From: Halalkaliarchaeum sp. AArc-CO | GTDB lineage: Archaea; Halobacteriota; Halobacteria; Halobacteriales; Haloferacaceae | Reading direction: 5' to 3' | Assembly (NCBI RefSeq): GCF_024972735.1 | Contig: NZ_CP087723.1 | Coordinates: 2,604,001-2,668,000 of the forward strand | DNA length: 64,000 nucleotides | In this document: positions 18,321 through 27,421 of the stretch, in pieces | How positions within the stretch are numbered: the stretch's first letter is position 1 | How the letters are laid out: each line of letters opens with the position of its first letter | Translations under genes and position numbers: made by a program | The notes under the pieces: generated by a model | The model's database searches: none | The model's input: only the letters and a program-made list of their open reading frames with translations | Told to the model about the DNA's origin: nothing

Positions 18321-18665
18321 TCAGGTTCCGGCGGACGGCTCCCAGCCGGCGTACCGGAGGAGTTCGACGGCCCGGTCGGCCTTCGCGAGCAGCACCTCGC
18401 GGCTCGCCGGAAGCCTGCGTTCGGTGTACGTCGGCGGGAGCGCGAGTGTCCCGGTCGGAACGTCGCCGTCACCGAGTACAGGGAAATGTCGGCCGTCGAG
18501 TTTCATGACGAGCGGCGCGTCGAGCCGTTCGAGCCCCTCACCTGTCGCATACAGCTGCTCGTTTACCCGCTCGTGATCCGCACGGTTGAGCACCGCGTAG
18601 TCGCCGTCGTGCGGTTCGACGTACATTTCCCCGAGGTAGTATCCGCTGGAAAACCGTTCGAACAT
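18321..18665 (-). CDS. Small conserved haloarchaeal protein (DUF5802-like)
   Basis: The ATG at 18665 gives 114 residues (MFERFSSGYYLGEMYVEPHD). The opening FSSGYYLG...VEPHDGD and LYATGEGLERLDAPLVMKLD match what I recall of DUF5802, a family confined to haloarchaea. There is no signal peptide or membrane segment. Function is unknown. It lies 76 nt before the Vms1-like start on the same strand. Confidence 0.65.
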   Translation of the reverse strand: MFERFSSGYYLGEMYVEPHDGDYAVLNRADHERVNEQLYATGEGLERLDAPLVMKLDGRHFPVLGDGDVPTGTLALPPTYTERRLPASREVLLAKADRAVELLRYAGWEPSAGT

Positions 18666-18812
18666 ACTATGCAAGTTATTCACACACACGGCCAGTCATA
18701 AAGGTTTCCGGGAACGCTTATATGGTCGCGCAAGTAGGTCGAAGCCGAGTGGCACCTTGCAACGGTCGACGACAACGTATTTCATTCAGACTCCCGTAGC
18801 TCCGGTCGGTCG

Positions 18813-19643
18813 ATGGCCGCACACGACGACGTTCAGTATCTGGCCGGGTCACCGGTTCGTGCGAAAATCCTCTCAGCGCTGTGTGAAGAGCCGCTGCGAC
18901 CGACGGAGCTCACAGACCGGGTGGACGCCACCAGAACGACCGTCCAGCGGATCCTCGCCGGCTATCTGGAGCGCGACTGGGTGGTCAAGCGGGGGCGTCG
19001 ATACACGGTGACCGTCACCGGTCGCGGAGTGTATCGCGCGTACGAGTCGCTGCGTGCAGACCTCGAACGGGCCAGCGAACTCGGACCGTTCGCGTCCCAC
19101 ATCGGACCGATCGCCGACGATCTCCCGTGGAGTGCCCTGAAAAGCGCCGAAATCACCGCCGCACGCGACCGTGACCCGTTCGCGACAGTTCAGCGGCTGG
19201 TCGAGCTCATCTCGACGGCCGATGCAGACCGGATGCGTGCGGTCACGCCCATCGTCGCCGAGGTGTTCAACGAGGCGGCCGGCGAGTTCATCGAAGGAGG
19301 TGGACACCTCGAGTTGACGATCGACCCCGGCGTACTCGAGGCGTCTCGGGCCGGATTCCCCGACGCCGTCGACCGTGCCGTAGAGAACGGCGACGTCGAG
19401 GTTCGGGTCCATCCGGAGCCGATCGAGTTCGGCCTCATGCTGTGTGAAGAGTGGACCTGCCTGGGCGCGTACGACGACGAGAACAACGTCCGGGCCGTGG
19501 TCGAATCCGACTCGCCGGAGCTGTTCGACTGGGCGGACGAACAGTACGATCGGTACCGGTCCCGGACGGTCCCGCTCGACGAGGTGCTGAGCGACGGGGA
19601 GGAGCTTGCACTCGAACGGCCAGTCGGCGGACGAAAACGCTGA
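18813..19643 (+). CDS. ArsR/MarR-like HTH regulator with FilR1-like C-terminal domain
   Basis: The protein has 276 residues. An N-terminal winged helix (SPVRAKILSALCEEPLRPTELTDRVDATRTTVQRIL) is followed by a C-terminal domain (residues ~120-250; PIVAEVFNEAAGEFIEGGGH) resembling the FilR1 middle domain of methanogen regulators. It is a likely ligand-responsive DNA-binding protein, target unknown. It is divergent from the DUF5802-like gene. Confidence 0.75.
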   Translation: MAAHDDVQYLAGSPVRAKILSALCEEPLRPTELTDRVDATRTTVQRILAGYLERDWVVKRGRRYTVTVTGRGVYRAYESLRADLERASELGPFASHIGPIADDLPWSALKSAEITAARDRDPFATVQRLVELISTADADRMRAVTPIVAEVFNEAAGEFIEGGGHLELTIDPGVLEASRAGFPDAVDRAVENGDVEVRVHPEPIEFGLMLCEEWTCLGAYDDENNVRAVVESDSPELFDWADEQYDRYRSRTVPLDEVLSDGEELALERPVGGRKR

Positions 19644-19940
19644 CGGTTCCCCTCGAGCCAGCGCCAGCGGCGATGGTACCTATCGGAAGCCGGAGACGGT
19701 CGAAGCAGGGGAGGGTCGACCGCCGGGCAGCCTGGATCGCGGCCGAAATGTCAGAGGTTTGCGTCAGGGAGAGCACAGGACGACGCGTTCGGTGGTGCCC
19801 GATCCGGCTTCGGCGGGAGCGTCGGACGAACCGGAGCTCGTCCGCTCCCGTACGTCGTCGTTCGATCGCCGACCACCTATACGTAGCTAACGATACGTGT
19901 TACAGCTTCAAAAACGTGTTACAGTCCTTGTAACACCCGT
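19644..19940. other. 297-nt gap between regulator and cyclophilin gene
   Basis: I see no convincing gene. The right-hand end holds a direct repeat of ACGTGTTACAG (19895-19905 and 19914-19924) and an inverted repeat, described separately. Open frames across the gap lack haloarchaeal codon pattern and similarity. Confidence 0.5.
19916..19936 (-). terminator. Inverted repeat just past the cyclophilin stop
   Basis: GTGTTACA (19916-19923) and TGTAACAC (19929-19936) form an 8-bp perfect stem with a 5-nt loop, ending 5 nt beyond the stop of the minus-strand cyclophilin gene. It could be a terminator or a 3' end stabiliser. An operator role is an alternative, because one arm is also part of a direct repeat at 19895. 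Confidence 0.4.
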
Positions 19941-20462
19941 TCAGCGATCGACGTCGATTGACTCGATGAGGGCCTCCTCCTCGGGTCGATCGGCGCCGTC
20001 GGTCTGGAGTGCCCCGATGTCCTCGACGACGTCCATCCCGTCGATCACCCGACCGAACACCGCGTGTTTCCCGTCGAGGTGGGGTTGGGCGGCCAGCGTG
20101 ATGAAAAACTGGGAGCCGTTCGTGTCGGGACCGCGGTTCGCCATGCTCAACACGCCCGGCCCGTCGTGGCTCAGGTCGTCGTGGAACTCGTCGTCGAACG
20201 TGTATCCGGGACCGCCGCGGCCGGTTCCAGTCGGGTCCCCGCCCTGGATCATGAAGCCGCCGATCACGCGGTGGAACGGGACGTCCTCGTAGAGGGGATC
20301 CGTCCGGGTCTCGCCGGTTTCGGGGTCCTCCCACTCCTTGTCGCCGGTCGCGAGCCCGATGAAGTTCTCGACGGTTCGGGGGACGCGCTGTTCGTACAGT
20401 TCGGCCTCGATCGCGCCGAAGTTGGTGTTGATCGTCGCTGTCGGGTTGTCGGGGTTCTCCAT
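19941..20462 (-). CDS. Cyclophilin-type peptidyl-prolyl cis-trans isomerase
   Basis: The ATG at 20462 gives 173 residues (MENPDNPTATINTNFGAIEA). FHRVIGGFMIQGGDPTGTG and GSQFFITLAAQPHLDGKHAVFG carry the canonical cyclophilin active site residues (Arg, Phe, Met, Gln, His). It is cytoplasmic, with no signal peptide. It speeds proline isomerisation during folding. The longer open frame to 20753 lacks similarity. Confidence 0.93.
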   Translation of the reverse strand: MENPDNPTATINTNFGAIEAELYEQRVPRTVENFIGLATGDKEWEDPETGETRTDPLYEDVPFHRVIGGFMIQGGDPTGTGRGGPGYTFDDEFHDDLSHDGPGVLSMANRGPDTNGSQFFITLAAQPHLDGKHAVFGRVIDGMDVVEDIGALQTDGADRPEEEALIESIDVDR

Positions 20463-20570
20463 GGGTTCACTGCGGTAGCCATCCCCAAAAGGACTCCCTT
20501 CCGGAGCGAGAACCGGAACTCGACTGAAACGGTCAGGTTCTTTGGCACGGACCTCCTTTCCCGGACGGGT

Positions 20571-21878
20571 ATGCTGCTTTCCGGAACGGTCGTCGTCGAC
20601 GCCGGGACGACCATCGAAGACGGGGCGGTGGTGACCGAGGACGACCGGATCGTCGCCGTCGGCGAGCGCTCGAAACTGCTCGAACGCTATCCCGACCACG
20701 AGCGGCGGGCGTTCGACATCGTTGCGCCGGGGCTCGTCGGCGGCCACGTCCACTCGGTGCAGTCGCTCGGCCGGGGGATCGCCGACGACACCTCGCTACT
20801 GTCGTGGCTGTTCGACCACGTGTTGCCGATGGAATCCGGGATGGGTGCGGAGGCGATGCGGGCCGCAGCGGAGCTGGGATATCTCGAGTGCATCGAGTCG
20901 GGGACGACGACGGTGATCGATCACCTGTCGGTCCACCACGCCGAGGAGGCGTTCGAGGCGGCGATCGAACTGGGCATCCGCGGCAGGCTCGGGAAAGTGC
21001 TGATGGACAAGAACAGCCCCGAGGGCCTCCAGGAGGACACCGACGAGGCTCTCGGGGAAACGGAGCGACTCCTCGAGAGATACCACGGCTCCGCCGACGG
21101 CCGGATCAAGTACGCGGTGACGCCACGGTTTGCAGTATCGTGTACGGAGGCGTGCCTCCGCGGCGCCCGGGAGTTGGCCGATACACACGACGACGTCAGG
21201 ATCCACACGCACGCGAGCGAGAACCCCGAAGAGGTGGAAACCGTCCGAGAAGAAACGGGACTGCGGAACGTCCATTGGCTCGACGAGGTCGGACTCACCG
21301 GCGAAGACGTCGTGCTCGCCCACTGTGTCCACACCGACGAATCCGAGCGCGAACTCCTGGCGGAGACGGGGACTCACGTCACCTACTGTCCCTCCTCGAA
21401 CATGAAGCTCGCCTCCGGGGTGGCTCCGATCCCGGATTACCTCGATCGGGGCATCAACGTCGCGCTCGGGAACGACGGACCTCCCTGCAACAACACGCTT
21501 GATCCGTTCACGGAGATGCGACAGGCGAGCCTGCTCCAGAAAGTCGAGACGCTAGATCCGACGGCAACACCGGCGGGGACCGTCCTGAAGATGGCCACCC
21601 TGAACGGCGCACGGGCGGCGGGGTTCGAACGGGTGGGCGCGCTCCGAGAGGGCTGGAAGGCGGACGTCGTCGGGCTGTCGACCGACGCCGCCCGGGCGAC
21701 GCCGGTCCACGATATCCGGTCGCATCTGGTGTTTGCCGCCCACGGCGACGACGTCGCGTTCACGATGGTCGACGGGGAGGTGCTGTACGACGACGGCGAA
21801 CACGTCGGCGTCGAGGCCGACCGGATACGGATGCGAGCACGCGAGCTCGCGGCAAACATCGACGGGACCAGGAGATAG
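20571..21878 (+). CDS. Amidohydrolase, 5'-deoxyadenosine / MTA / SAH deaminase type
   Basis: The ATG at 20571 gives 435 residues. Metal ligands are visible: HVH (H59, H61), the His of RIHTHASENPEE, and the Asp of GNDGPPCNNTLDPFTEMRQA. AHCVH carries the catalytic His region. The family deaminates adenosine-like or guanine-type compounds. The PPCNNTLDPFTEM segment fits 5'-deoxyadenosine/MTA deaminases best, linking it to purine and methionine salvage. Guanine or 8-oxoguanine deaminase is the alternative. It is divergent from cyclophilin and convergent with the AOR gene. Confidence 0.78.
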   Translation: MLLSGTVVVDAGTTIEDGAVVTEDDRIVAVGERSKLLERYPDHERRAFDIVAPGLVGGHVHSVQSLGRGIADDTSLLSWLFDHVLPMESGMGAEAMRAAAELGYLECIESGTTTVIDHLSVHHAEEAFEAAIELGIRGRLGKVLMDKNSPEGLQEDTDEALGETERLLERYHGSADGRIKYAVTPRFAVSCTEACLRGARELADTHDDVRIHTHASENPEEVETVREETGLRNVHWLDEVGLTGEDVVLAHCVHTDESERELLAETGTHVTYCPSSNMKLASGVAPIPDYLDRGINVALGNDGPPCNNTLDPFTEMRQASLLQKVETLDPTATPAGTVLKMATLNGARAAGFERVGALREGWKADVVGLSTDAARATPVHDIRSHLVFAAHGDDVAFTMVDGEVLYDDGEHVGVEADRIRMRARELAANIDGTRR

Positions 21879-21922
21879 TCGATTGCTCCCACCGAGGGGA
21901 ACGCTCTTTCGATCCGTCGAGA

Positions 21923-23590
21923 TCAGTCTACCGACGCCGCGATCGGCTCGACGGCTCCATCAGGAACTGTTCCGTCGTCATTCCACCCGCGGGCGTCGTA
22001 ATACTCGCCGATAGCCGCATCGAGATCAGGGAGTTCGTAGGGGATCCGGTCGTCGTCGCGGTCGAACCCTCGCTGGTTGTTGAAGTGCCGTTCCCGGACC
22101 ACGGTTTCGGCTCCGATCGAGAGTAGCTCCTCGTAGTCGGCGCCGAACAGCTGTTTGAGGTGGTCCTCGTTCACGTAGCCGTCGCTAAACTCACAGACGA
22201 TCCCGGTGTCGCGGAACGCGGCATAGTCCTCCATTTCGACGAGCGTGTCTGCCTTCCCGAGCGTGCCTTCCCGCTCGATGTCGCCGTTGTACTCCTGTTT
22301 GAGTATGACCGAATACATGTGATCCGCCCCCCGGTTGGCGACCGCATACGAGAGCCCCTGTCCGTGGAGCACGCGCCCGTCGTGGGCCGGGAACTCGAGT
22401 CCCTTGACGGTCCAGTTTTCGACGCCAAGTTCACCGTGACAGCGTGCAACCCCCTCCGCCAGCAGGTCGCCGATCCCCTCCCGATACGCGATCTTCTCGG
22501 TGAGTTCCTGGGCGAGTTCGGCGTTCCCGAACTCGCCCTCGCTTTCCATGTAGGCCGCGACAGTCACGCCGGCGGAAACGGTGTCCATCCCGAGGGTGTC
22601 ACAGAGTTCGTTGGCCTTCATTACCTCGACGAGGTCGCCGACGCCCTGATTCGAGCCGTACGAGAAGGTGGTTTCGAACTCCGGTCCCTCCGTCTCGAAG
22701 CCCGTCTCCTCGTCCCGGAGAGGAAGCTTGCAGGCAAACGCGCAGGCGGAACACGTCCCTCGCTTGTATTTTTTCGCCTCGATCGCGTCGCCTGCGATCC
22801 CTTCGGCATCTTCGAAGCTGTACTCACTGAAGTACCGGGTCGGAAGGGAGTACAGTTCGTTTCGGATCTCCGTGCTGGCGGTCGTCCCCTGCCGTTTCCT
22901 GATGTCGTCTGCGGTCGCAGCCTCGCGATGGATTTCCGACTCCGGAGGGTCCGGGATCTCGACTGTCGGTTCGGAGTCCCCCGTAAAGGTGATTCCCTTG
23001 ACGTTCTTTGCGCCCAGCACCGCACCCAGCCCGCCACGTCCGAACGCGCGCGAGTCAGCGGTCATCACCGCCGCGAACCGGACGAGGTTCTCGCCCGCCG
23101 GACCGATCGCGATACAGTTTTCGGATCCGAGGTCGCGCGTCTCCGCGACGTAGTCGGAAACCTCGGGAACGAGCGCGTCCGAGAGCTCGGGCACCTCCTC
23201 GAATTCGACCCCGTCGTCGGTAACGTGGACCAACAGGGGTTCGTCGCTTTTGCCGACGAGTTCGAACGTCGAGATCCCGGCCCCGACGAACTCCCGAGAG
23301 AGGAACCCCCCGGCGTTCGTCGACACCAGCCCGTCGGTCAACGGCGACAGGCCGGTCATGTTCATCCGTCCGGTGAAGGACATCTGACTCTGCTGGAGCG
23401 GTCCCGTGGAGAGATACACCCGGTTTTCGGGCCCGAACGGATCGGCATCGAACGGGATCCGATCGTGAGCGAGTGCGGTCGCGACCGCTCTGCCGCCGAC
23501 GAACCGCTCGAGCACGTCGTCAACGTCGATCCGGGACGCCGTTCGCTCACCGACGTCGACGGTGAGCAGCGGCCCTCTGGCGTGGAGCAT
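21923..23590 (-). CDS. Aldehyde:ferredoxin oxidoreductase (tungsten-type AOR family)
   Basis: The protein has 555 residues. CSACAFACK supplies three of the four [4Fe-4S] cysteines; the fourth is in DTGIVCEFS. DAVSAG-like pterin contacts appear as LCDTLGMDTVSAGV, and an N-terminal GGRAVATAL matches family motifs. AORs oxidise aldehydes to acids with ferredoxin as acceptor and bind a bis-pterin W cofactor; they are oxygen-sensitive. The paralog's substrate (aldehyde, formaldehyde or glyceraldehyde-3-P) is not deducible. A TATA-like catttag lies about 30 nt upstream of the ATG. The gene is divergent from the ABC importer. Confidence 0.88.
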   Translation of the reverse strand: MLHARGPLLTVDVGERTASRIDVDDVLERFVGGRAVATALAHDRIPFDADPFGPENRVYLSTGPLQQSQMSFTGRMNMTGLSPLTDGLVSTNAGGFLSREFVGAGISTFELVGKSDEPLLVHVTDDGVEFEEVPELSDALVPEVSDYVAETRDLGSENCIAIGPAGENLVRFAAVMTADSRAFGRGGLGAVLGAKNVKGITFTGDSEPTVEIPDPPESEIHREAATADDIRKRQGTTASTEIRNELYSLPTRYFSEYSFEDAEGIAGDAIEAKKYKRGTCSACAFACKLPLRDEETGFETEGPEFETTFSYGSNQGVGDLVEVMKANELCDTLGMDTVSAGVTVAAYMESEGEFGNAELAQELTEKIAYREGIGDLLAEGVARCHGELGVENWTVKGLEFPAHDGRVLHGQGLSYAVANRGADHMYSVILKQEYNGDIEREGTLGKADTLVEMEDYAAFRDTGIVCEFSDGYVNEDHLKQLFGADYEELLSIGAETVVRERHFNNQRGFDRDDDRIPYELPDLDAAIGEYYDARGWNDDGTVPDGAVEPIAASVD

Positions 23591-23894
23591 ATCGGATTGT
23601 TTCTGACAATACCCTAAATGATTACTGGAGAGACCAGTTTCGCGTTCCGACTGACTGTTCGAACCCGGCCGTTTTCCCCCCGAGGAATCTTCGTCGCCCG
23701 GAGTGGAGAATAGGTCAACTGGACGAATTCCTTCACCGCTAGGGAGTTTTGAGGGGAACCCTCTGTGTGCCCCGCAGCATCTACTTTTGTTGGATTGTGA
23801 TGCATTTACGTCGACGAATATCCCTTATCCCCATGTTACTTCATATTTGTAAGTTTACAAAATGTTTATTTGATATACATATTAACCGACATTT
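23591..23894. promoter_or_regulatory. Intergenic control region, AOR gene / ABC importer operon
   Basis: The gap is 304 nt, with the rightmost 100 nt markedly AT-rich. It holds the palindrome TTTGTAAGTTTACAAA (23846-23861) and a TATA-like tttattt (about 23865-23871) about 25-30 nt before the ATG of the binding-protein gene, consistent with leaderless transcription. The palindrome sits immediately upstream of the TATA box, in the BRE region, where a TrmB-like or other repressor could act. No gene was recognised in the gap. Confidence 0.6.
23846..23861. promoter_or_regulatory. Perfect 16-bp palindrome, putative operator of the sugar ABC operon
   Basis: TTTGTAA-GT-TTACAAA has 7-bp arms with a 2-nt centre, directly abutting the likely TATA box of the importer operon. 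The exactness and position suggest a regulator site. No regulator gene is adjacent, so the binding protein is unidentified. Confidence 0.55.
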
Positions 23895-25331
23895 ATGCGA
23901 AGTGAGACAAGCACTGACAAACCGCACGACACGTCAATCGTCTCCCGTCGACACTTCGTCGCATCAGTCGGCGCGGCCGGAACCGGTGCGATCGCAGGGT
24001 GCATCGGCGGAGACGATCCGGACGAGCCCGCTGAGCCCGAGGAACCCGAAGACGTCGACGTCCCCGGCGAGGACTGGCCGGACTTCAGCGGCGAGGAGAT
24101 TTACTATCTCGCGGAGTCGTCGGACCGCGAGTACCAGGAGTACTGGCAGCGAGTGGCAAACCGGTTCCAGCAGGCGACGGGCGCACAGGTCACAATCGAG
24201 TTCGCCGGGCACGCCGAGGGGTATCGGGACCGGATCATCCAGATGGTGCAGGCGGGCGATCCACCGGACGTGACCCACGCGTCCCTCAACATCGCGTCGT
24301 CGCTGGGTCAACAGGGCCAGCTTGCAGATCACACGGAGGTAATCGAGTACTGGGAGGGCGTCTGGGACGAGGAGTTCGACGACCAGTTCCGGATCCTGCT
24401 CGACGGCGAAGACCAGTACCTTCCGCTCCATGCCAATATTTTCGGCAACTGGTACCGCGACGACGTCTTCGACATCGAACCGAACACCTGGGAAAAAGAA
24501 CTCGAGATGGCCGCCGAACACGACGAGGGTCCCGGCGGCACGCGCGGGTACTTCATGCCGATTCGGGTCGGCCTGTGGGCCAACGACATGCAGTTGCTGA
24601 CCAACGGGTGGACCCTCGGGGCGCAAGTCTTCGACCGCGACGACGACGGCGAACTCGAGGTCGTTCTCGACCAGGGAGAACACGCCGAGCGATGGAGTGA
24701 AGCGCTCGATCACATGGAAGAGCTCTACGAGTACTCCAACGAGAACACGGACGCGTTCTACGACGAGCTCTTTACCGCACTTGGTGCGGAAGCCGCCTAC
24801 CAGGCACACTGGGTCGGGACGCACCTGAAAATTTTCTCGCTGGATTCGCCGGTCGCCGAGCACATCACCGAAACCGACCCCGCGGTACCCGAGGGGATGG
24901 ACCGTCGCCAGTGGGGGAACATTCAGGGACAGGCAGTCACGGCCGACGGAAACACTGAGGTCGGCAAAGAGTTCCTGAAGTTCCTCGCTCACCCGGAGAA
25001 CGTCATGGGCTACTACTTCGCCGAGGACCTCCAACAGGATCCGCTGCTCACGTCGGTTGCCGAACACGAGTTGTTCGACGAACACTGGGAAACGATGAAA
25101 GACGACTCCCCCTGGCGGGAATCCGACCTCAAGACGCACCGTCTCGAGGAATCTGAGTTCATCGACTGGGGAACCGAGGTCGATCCCGTCAATCCGCGTG
25201 CGTTCGAGGTAAACGTCAGCCATCCGATGGGACGGGTCGTCCGAGAGGCGCTTGCCGAGGAGCGCGACCACCAGGATGTCCTGGAGGAGGTCGCCGAGAA
25301 TCTGCGTGAGAACCATCTCGCGGAGATCTGA
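23895..25331 (+). CDS. ABC importer substrate-binding lipoprotein (family 1, sugar-type)
   Basis: The protein has 478 residues. The N-terminus carries a twin-arginine signal (SRRHFVASVGAAGTG) and a lipobox ending AIAGC, so the mature protein is Tat-exported and lipid-anchored at the Cys. A negatively charged linker (DDPDEPAEPEEPEDVDVPGE) follows. The mature part (EYQEYWQRVANRFQQATGAQ, QMVQAGDPPDVTH) has the family 1 extracellular solute-binding layout. Oligosaccharides or glycerol-phosphate-like substrates are the usual ligands; the exact one is unknown. It is the first gene of the four-gene importer. Confidence 0.9.
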   Translation: MRSETSTDKPHDTSIVSRRHFVASVGAAGTGAIAGCIGGDDPDEPAEPEEPEDVDVPGEDWPDFSGEEIYYLAESSDREYQEYWQRVANRFQQATGAQVTIEFAGHAEGYRDRIIQMVQAGDPPDVTHASLNIASSLGQQGQLADHTEVIEYWEGVWDEEFDDQFRILLDGEDQYLPLHANIFGNWYRDDVFDIEPNTWEKELEMAAEHDEGPGGTRGYFMPIRVGLWANDMQLLTNGWTLGAQVFDRDDDGELEVVLDQGEHAERWSEALDHMEELYEYSNENTDAFYDELFTALGAEAAYQAHWVGTHLKIFSLDSPVAEHITETDPAVPEGMDRRQWGNIQGQAVTADGNTEVGKEFLKFLAHPENVMGYYFAEDLQQDPLLTSVAEHELFDEHWETMKDDSPWRESDLKTHRLEESEFIDWGTEVDPVNPRAFEVNVSHPMGRVVREALAEERDHQDVLEEVAENLRENHLAEI

Positions 25332-25501
25332 CGGTGCCGGCACGTACCCAATCGTCTGAACGGCACCGCGTGGCTGGGGGAAGCCGTGTTGTCGTCCCGC
25401 AATCCGGAGTGGATACTCCGGTGATCGGCCACTCGGAAAATGGAGGTCCGGACAATCAATGAAATCGGTCGACAAGCGGCGTGAAACGGAGGAAACACAG
25501 G

Positions 25502-26449
25502 ATGATTGACGTCGGATTCTCACTTCCCGTCTCTCGAGAGCGGAAGGACGCGCTCTACGAGTTCCTCTCACAGCGCTACATGATGATCGCGCTCACCGTA
25601 CTTCCCGTCTTCCTTCTGTTTACGTTGATCCTCGCGTTTCCGATCCTGTGGGCCGTCGGTGCGAGCTTTCACGACATCCACGCGTTCGATCCAGAATGGA
25701 CCTGGGTCGGCGTAGAAAACTACGTCCACTACCTATTCGCCGACAGCGTATTCTGGGAGAGCCTCGGACTTTCGGCGGCCTTTGCGGTGGTGTCCGTCAC
25801 GCTCCACGTCACCATCGGAACGGCGGTCGCGCTCCTTTTGAATTACACGTTCCCGTACAAGAAGTTCGTGAGTGCGGTGTTGTTCCTTCCGTTTCTGATC
25901 CCGACCGCGATCCTCGGGTTCGGAGTCGGCTACATGATGAACTCCACGTTCGGGATCGTCAACTGGACCCTCGTCGACCTCGGAATCCTGGAGACGACCC
26001 GTCCCTGGTTCGGCAACCCCGATACCGCCCTGTACGTGGTCGCCGCAGTAAACAGCTGGAAGTTCTACGCGCTTGTGACGATCATGGTGTACGCGCGGTT
26101 GCAGTCGATTCCAAAGGAACACTACGAGACCGCGAAGATCATGGGCGCGAACGCGTGGGAACGGTTCAGGGACATCACCCTCCCGAACCTCAGGGGTGTG
26201 CTCTTTTTGGTGATCCTCCTCGACGGGATCTGGATGTTCTTCAAGTTCGACATCATCTGGATCCTCACGGGTGACGGCCCGAGCGACTCGACGCGCATCT
26301 CGGTGATCTACGCCTACCAGATCGCGTTCGAGCGAACCGCCCTCGGCGACGCTGCGGCCATTTCGGTGCTGCTGTTCCTGATCGTCGGGGCCGGCGCACT
26401 GACGTACTTCTACGTCCTCGAACCCGAAGAGGAGGTGCGTGCCGAATGA
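25502..26449 (+). CDS. ABC sugar-type permease, MalF/UgpA-like
   Basis: The ATG at 25502 is preceded by a clear GGAGG at 25488-25492, so it is favoured over the upstream GTG at 25481. The 315-residue protein has about six membrane helices and the EAA loop near EHYETAKIMGANAWERFRDI, which contacts the ATPase. It pairs with the next permease. Its stop overlaps that gene's ATG (ATGA). Confidence 0.9.
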   Translation: MIDVGFSLPVSRERKDALYEFLSQRYMMIALTVLPVFLLFTLILAFPILWAVGASFHDIHAFDPEWTWVGVENYVHYLFADSVFWESLGLSAAFAVVSVTLHVTIGTAVALLLNYTFPYKKFVSAVLFLPFLIPTAILGFGVGYMMNSTFGIVNWTLVDLGILETTRPWFGNPDTALYVVAAVNSWKFYALVTIMVYARLQSIPKEHYETAKIMGANAWERFRDITLPNLRGVLFLVILLDGIWMFFKFDIIWILTGDGPSDSTRISVIYAYQIAFERTALGDAAAISVLLFLIVGAGALTYFYVLEPEEEVRAE

Positions 26450-27363
26450 GCCTGGACACCGACACCGACGACGCGAACGCGACGATCATGGACTACCGGG
26501 GAAACATCCCGCTGTGGCGACATCTCCGGTACCGCCACCGTCGACTGCTCCGTCGATCGATCCTCTATATCGGGATCGCGATGGTGACGATGGCGATCCT
26601 GCTTCCGGTGTTGTGGATGCTCGTCTCCGCCGTCAGGCCGATCAGCGAGATCATCACCCGGAACCCGTCGCTTTTACCCTCGACAGTGACGGTGGAGCAC
26701 TTCTCGACGCTGTTTTTCGACTCCCGGTTCCCGATCTACTTGCGAAACACCGTGATCGTGACTGTGGGAGTCGTCTTCATGGCGACGACGGCCGCGACGC
26801 TGGGGGGCTACGGGCTGACGCGTATCGACATCCCGTTCAAGCGGACGTTCGCCCGGGGAGTGCTGTTCACCTACATGTTCCCGCCGGTACTGCTGGCGAT
26901 CCCGATGTACATCCTCTGGAGCAACATCGGAATGATCAACACGTACCTGGGCCTCATTCTCGCGATCACCGCCCGGGTGTTGCCGTTCTCACTGTGGCTC
27001 ATGTGGAAGTTCTTCCTCAACGTGCCGTACTCGCTGGAGGAGTCGGCACAGATGGCTGGCGCGACCCGGTTCCAGGCGTTCAAGGACGTGGCACTGCCGA
27101 TGGCCAAGCCCGGCATTATCGCGGTGGCGATCCTCGCGTTCGCGTTCGCGTGGGGCGACTACACGATGGCATTGATCCTCATGACCGACCTCGACATGTA
27201 CGTCATCACGACGGGCATCGAGGCGAGCTTCTTCGCGGGCGGGCAGATCCAGTGGGGCCTCGTGCTTGCCGGAAGTGCGGTCGCACTGCTCCCGCCGCTG
27301 GTTTTCGTGTACTTCCTCCAGAAGTACTACGTTCACGGCATGTCCGCCGGTGGTGCACTGTGA
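26446..27363 (+). CDS. ABC sugar-type permease, MalG/UgpE-like
   Basis: The protein has 305 residues with about six membrane helices. The EAA motif LEESAQMAGATRFQAFKDVA identifies it as the second inner-membrane subunit. The 4-nt overlap with the previous gene indicates translational coupling. Together the two permeases form the channel. Confidence 0.9.
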   Translation: MSLDTDTDDANATIMDYRGNIPLWRHLRYRHRRLLRRSILYIGIAMVTMAILLPVLWMLVSAVRPISEIITRNPSLLPSTVTVEHFSTLFFDSRFPIYLRNTVIVTVGVVFMATTAATLGGYGLTRIDIPFKRTFARGVLFTYMFPPVLLAIPMYILWSNIGMINTYLGLILAITARVLPFSLWLMWKFFLNVPYSLEESAQMAGATRFQAFKDVALPMAKPGIIAVAILAFAFAWGDYTMALILMTDLDMYVITTGIEASFFAGGQIQWGLVLAGSAVALLPPLVFVYFLQKYYVHGMSAGGAL

Positions 27364-27421
27364 ACTCCACTACGCACACACGACACGGACGAACTGTAAC
27401 TCAACCGGAGGTACTCCGATA

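Noticed and set aside
23749-24273. 174-codon frame at the start of the binding-protein gene
   Set aside because: It overlaps the AT-rich promoter and the binding-protein gene in another frame, with no family match.
25481-25501. GTG start for the first ABC permease
   Set aside because: The ATG at 25502 has a GGAGG at the right distance, and family N-termini start near it.
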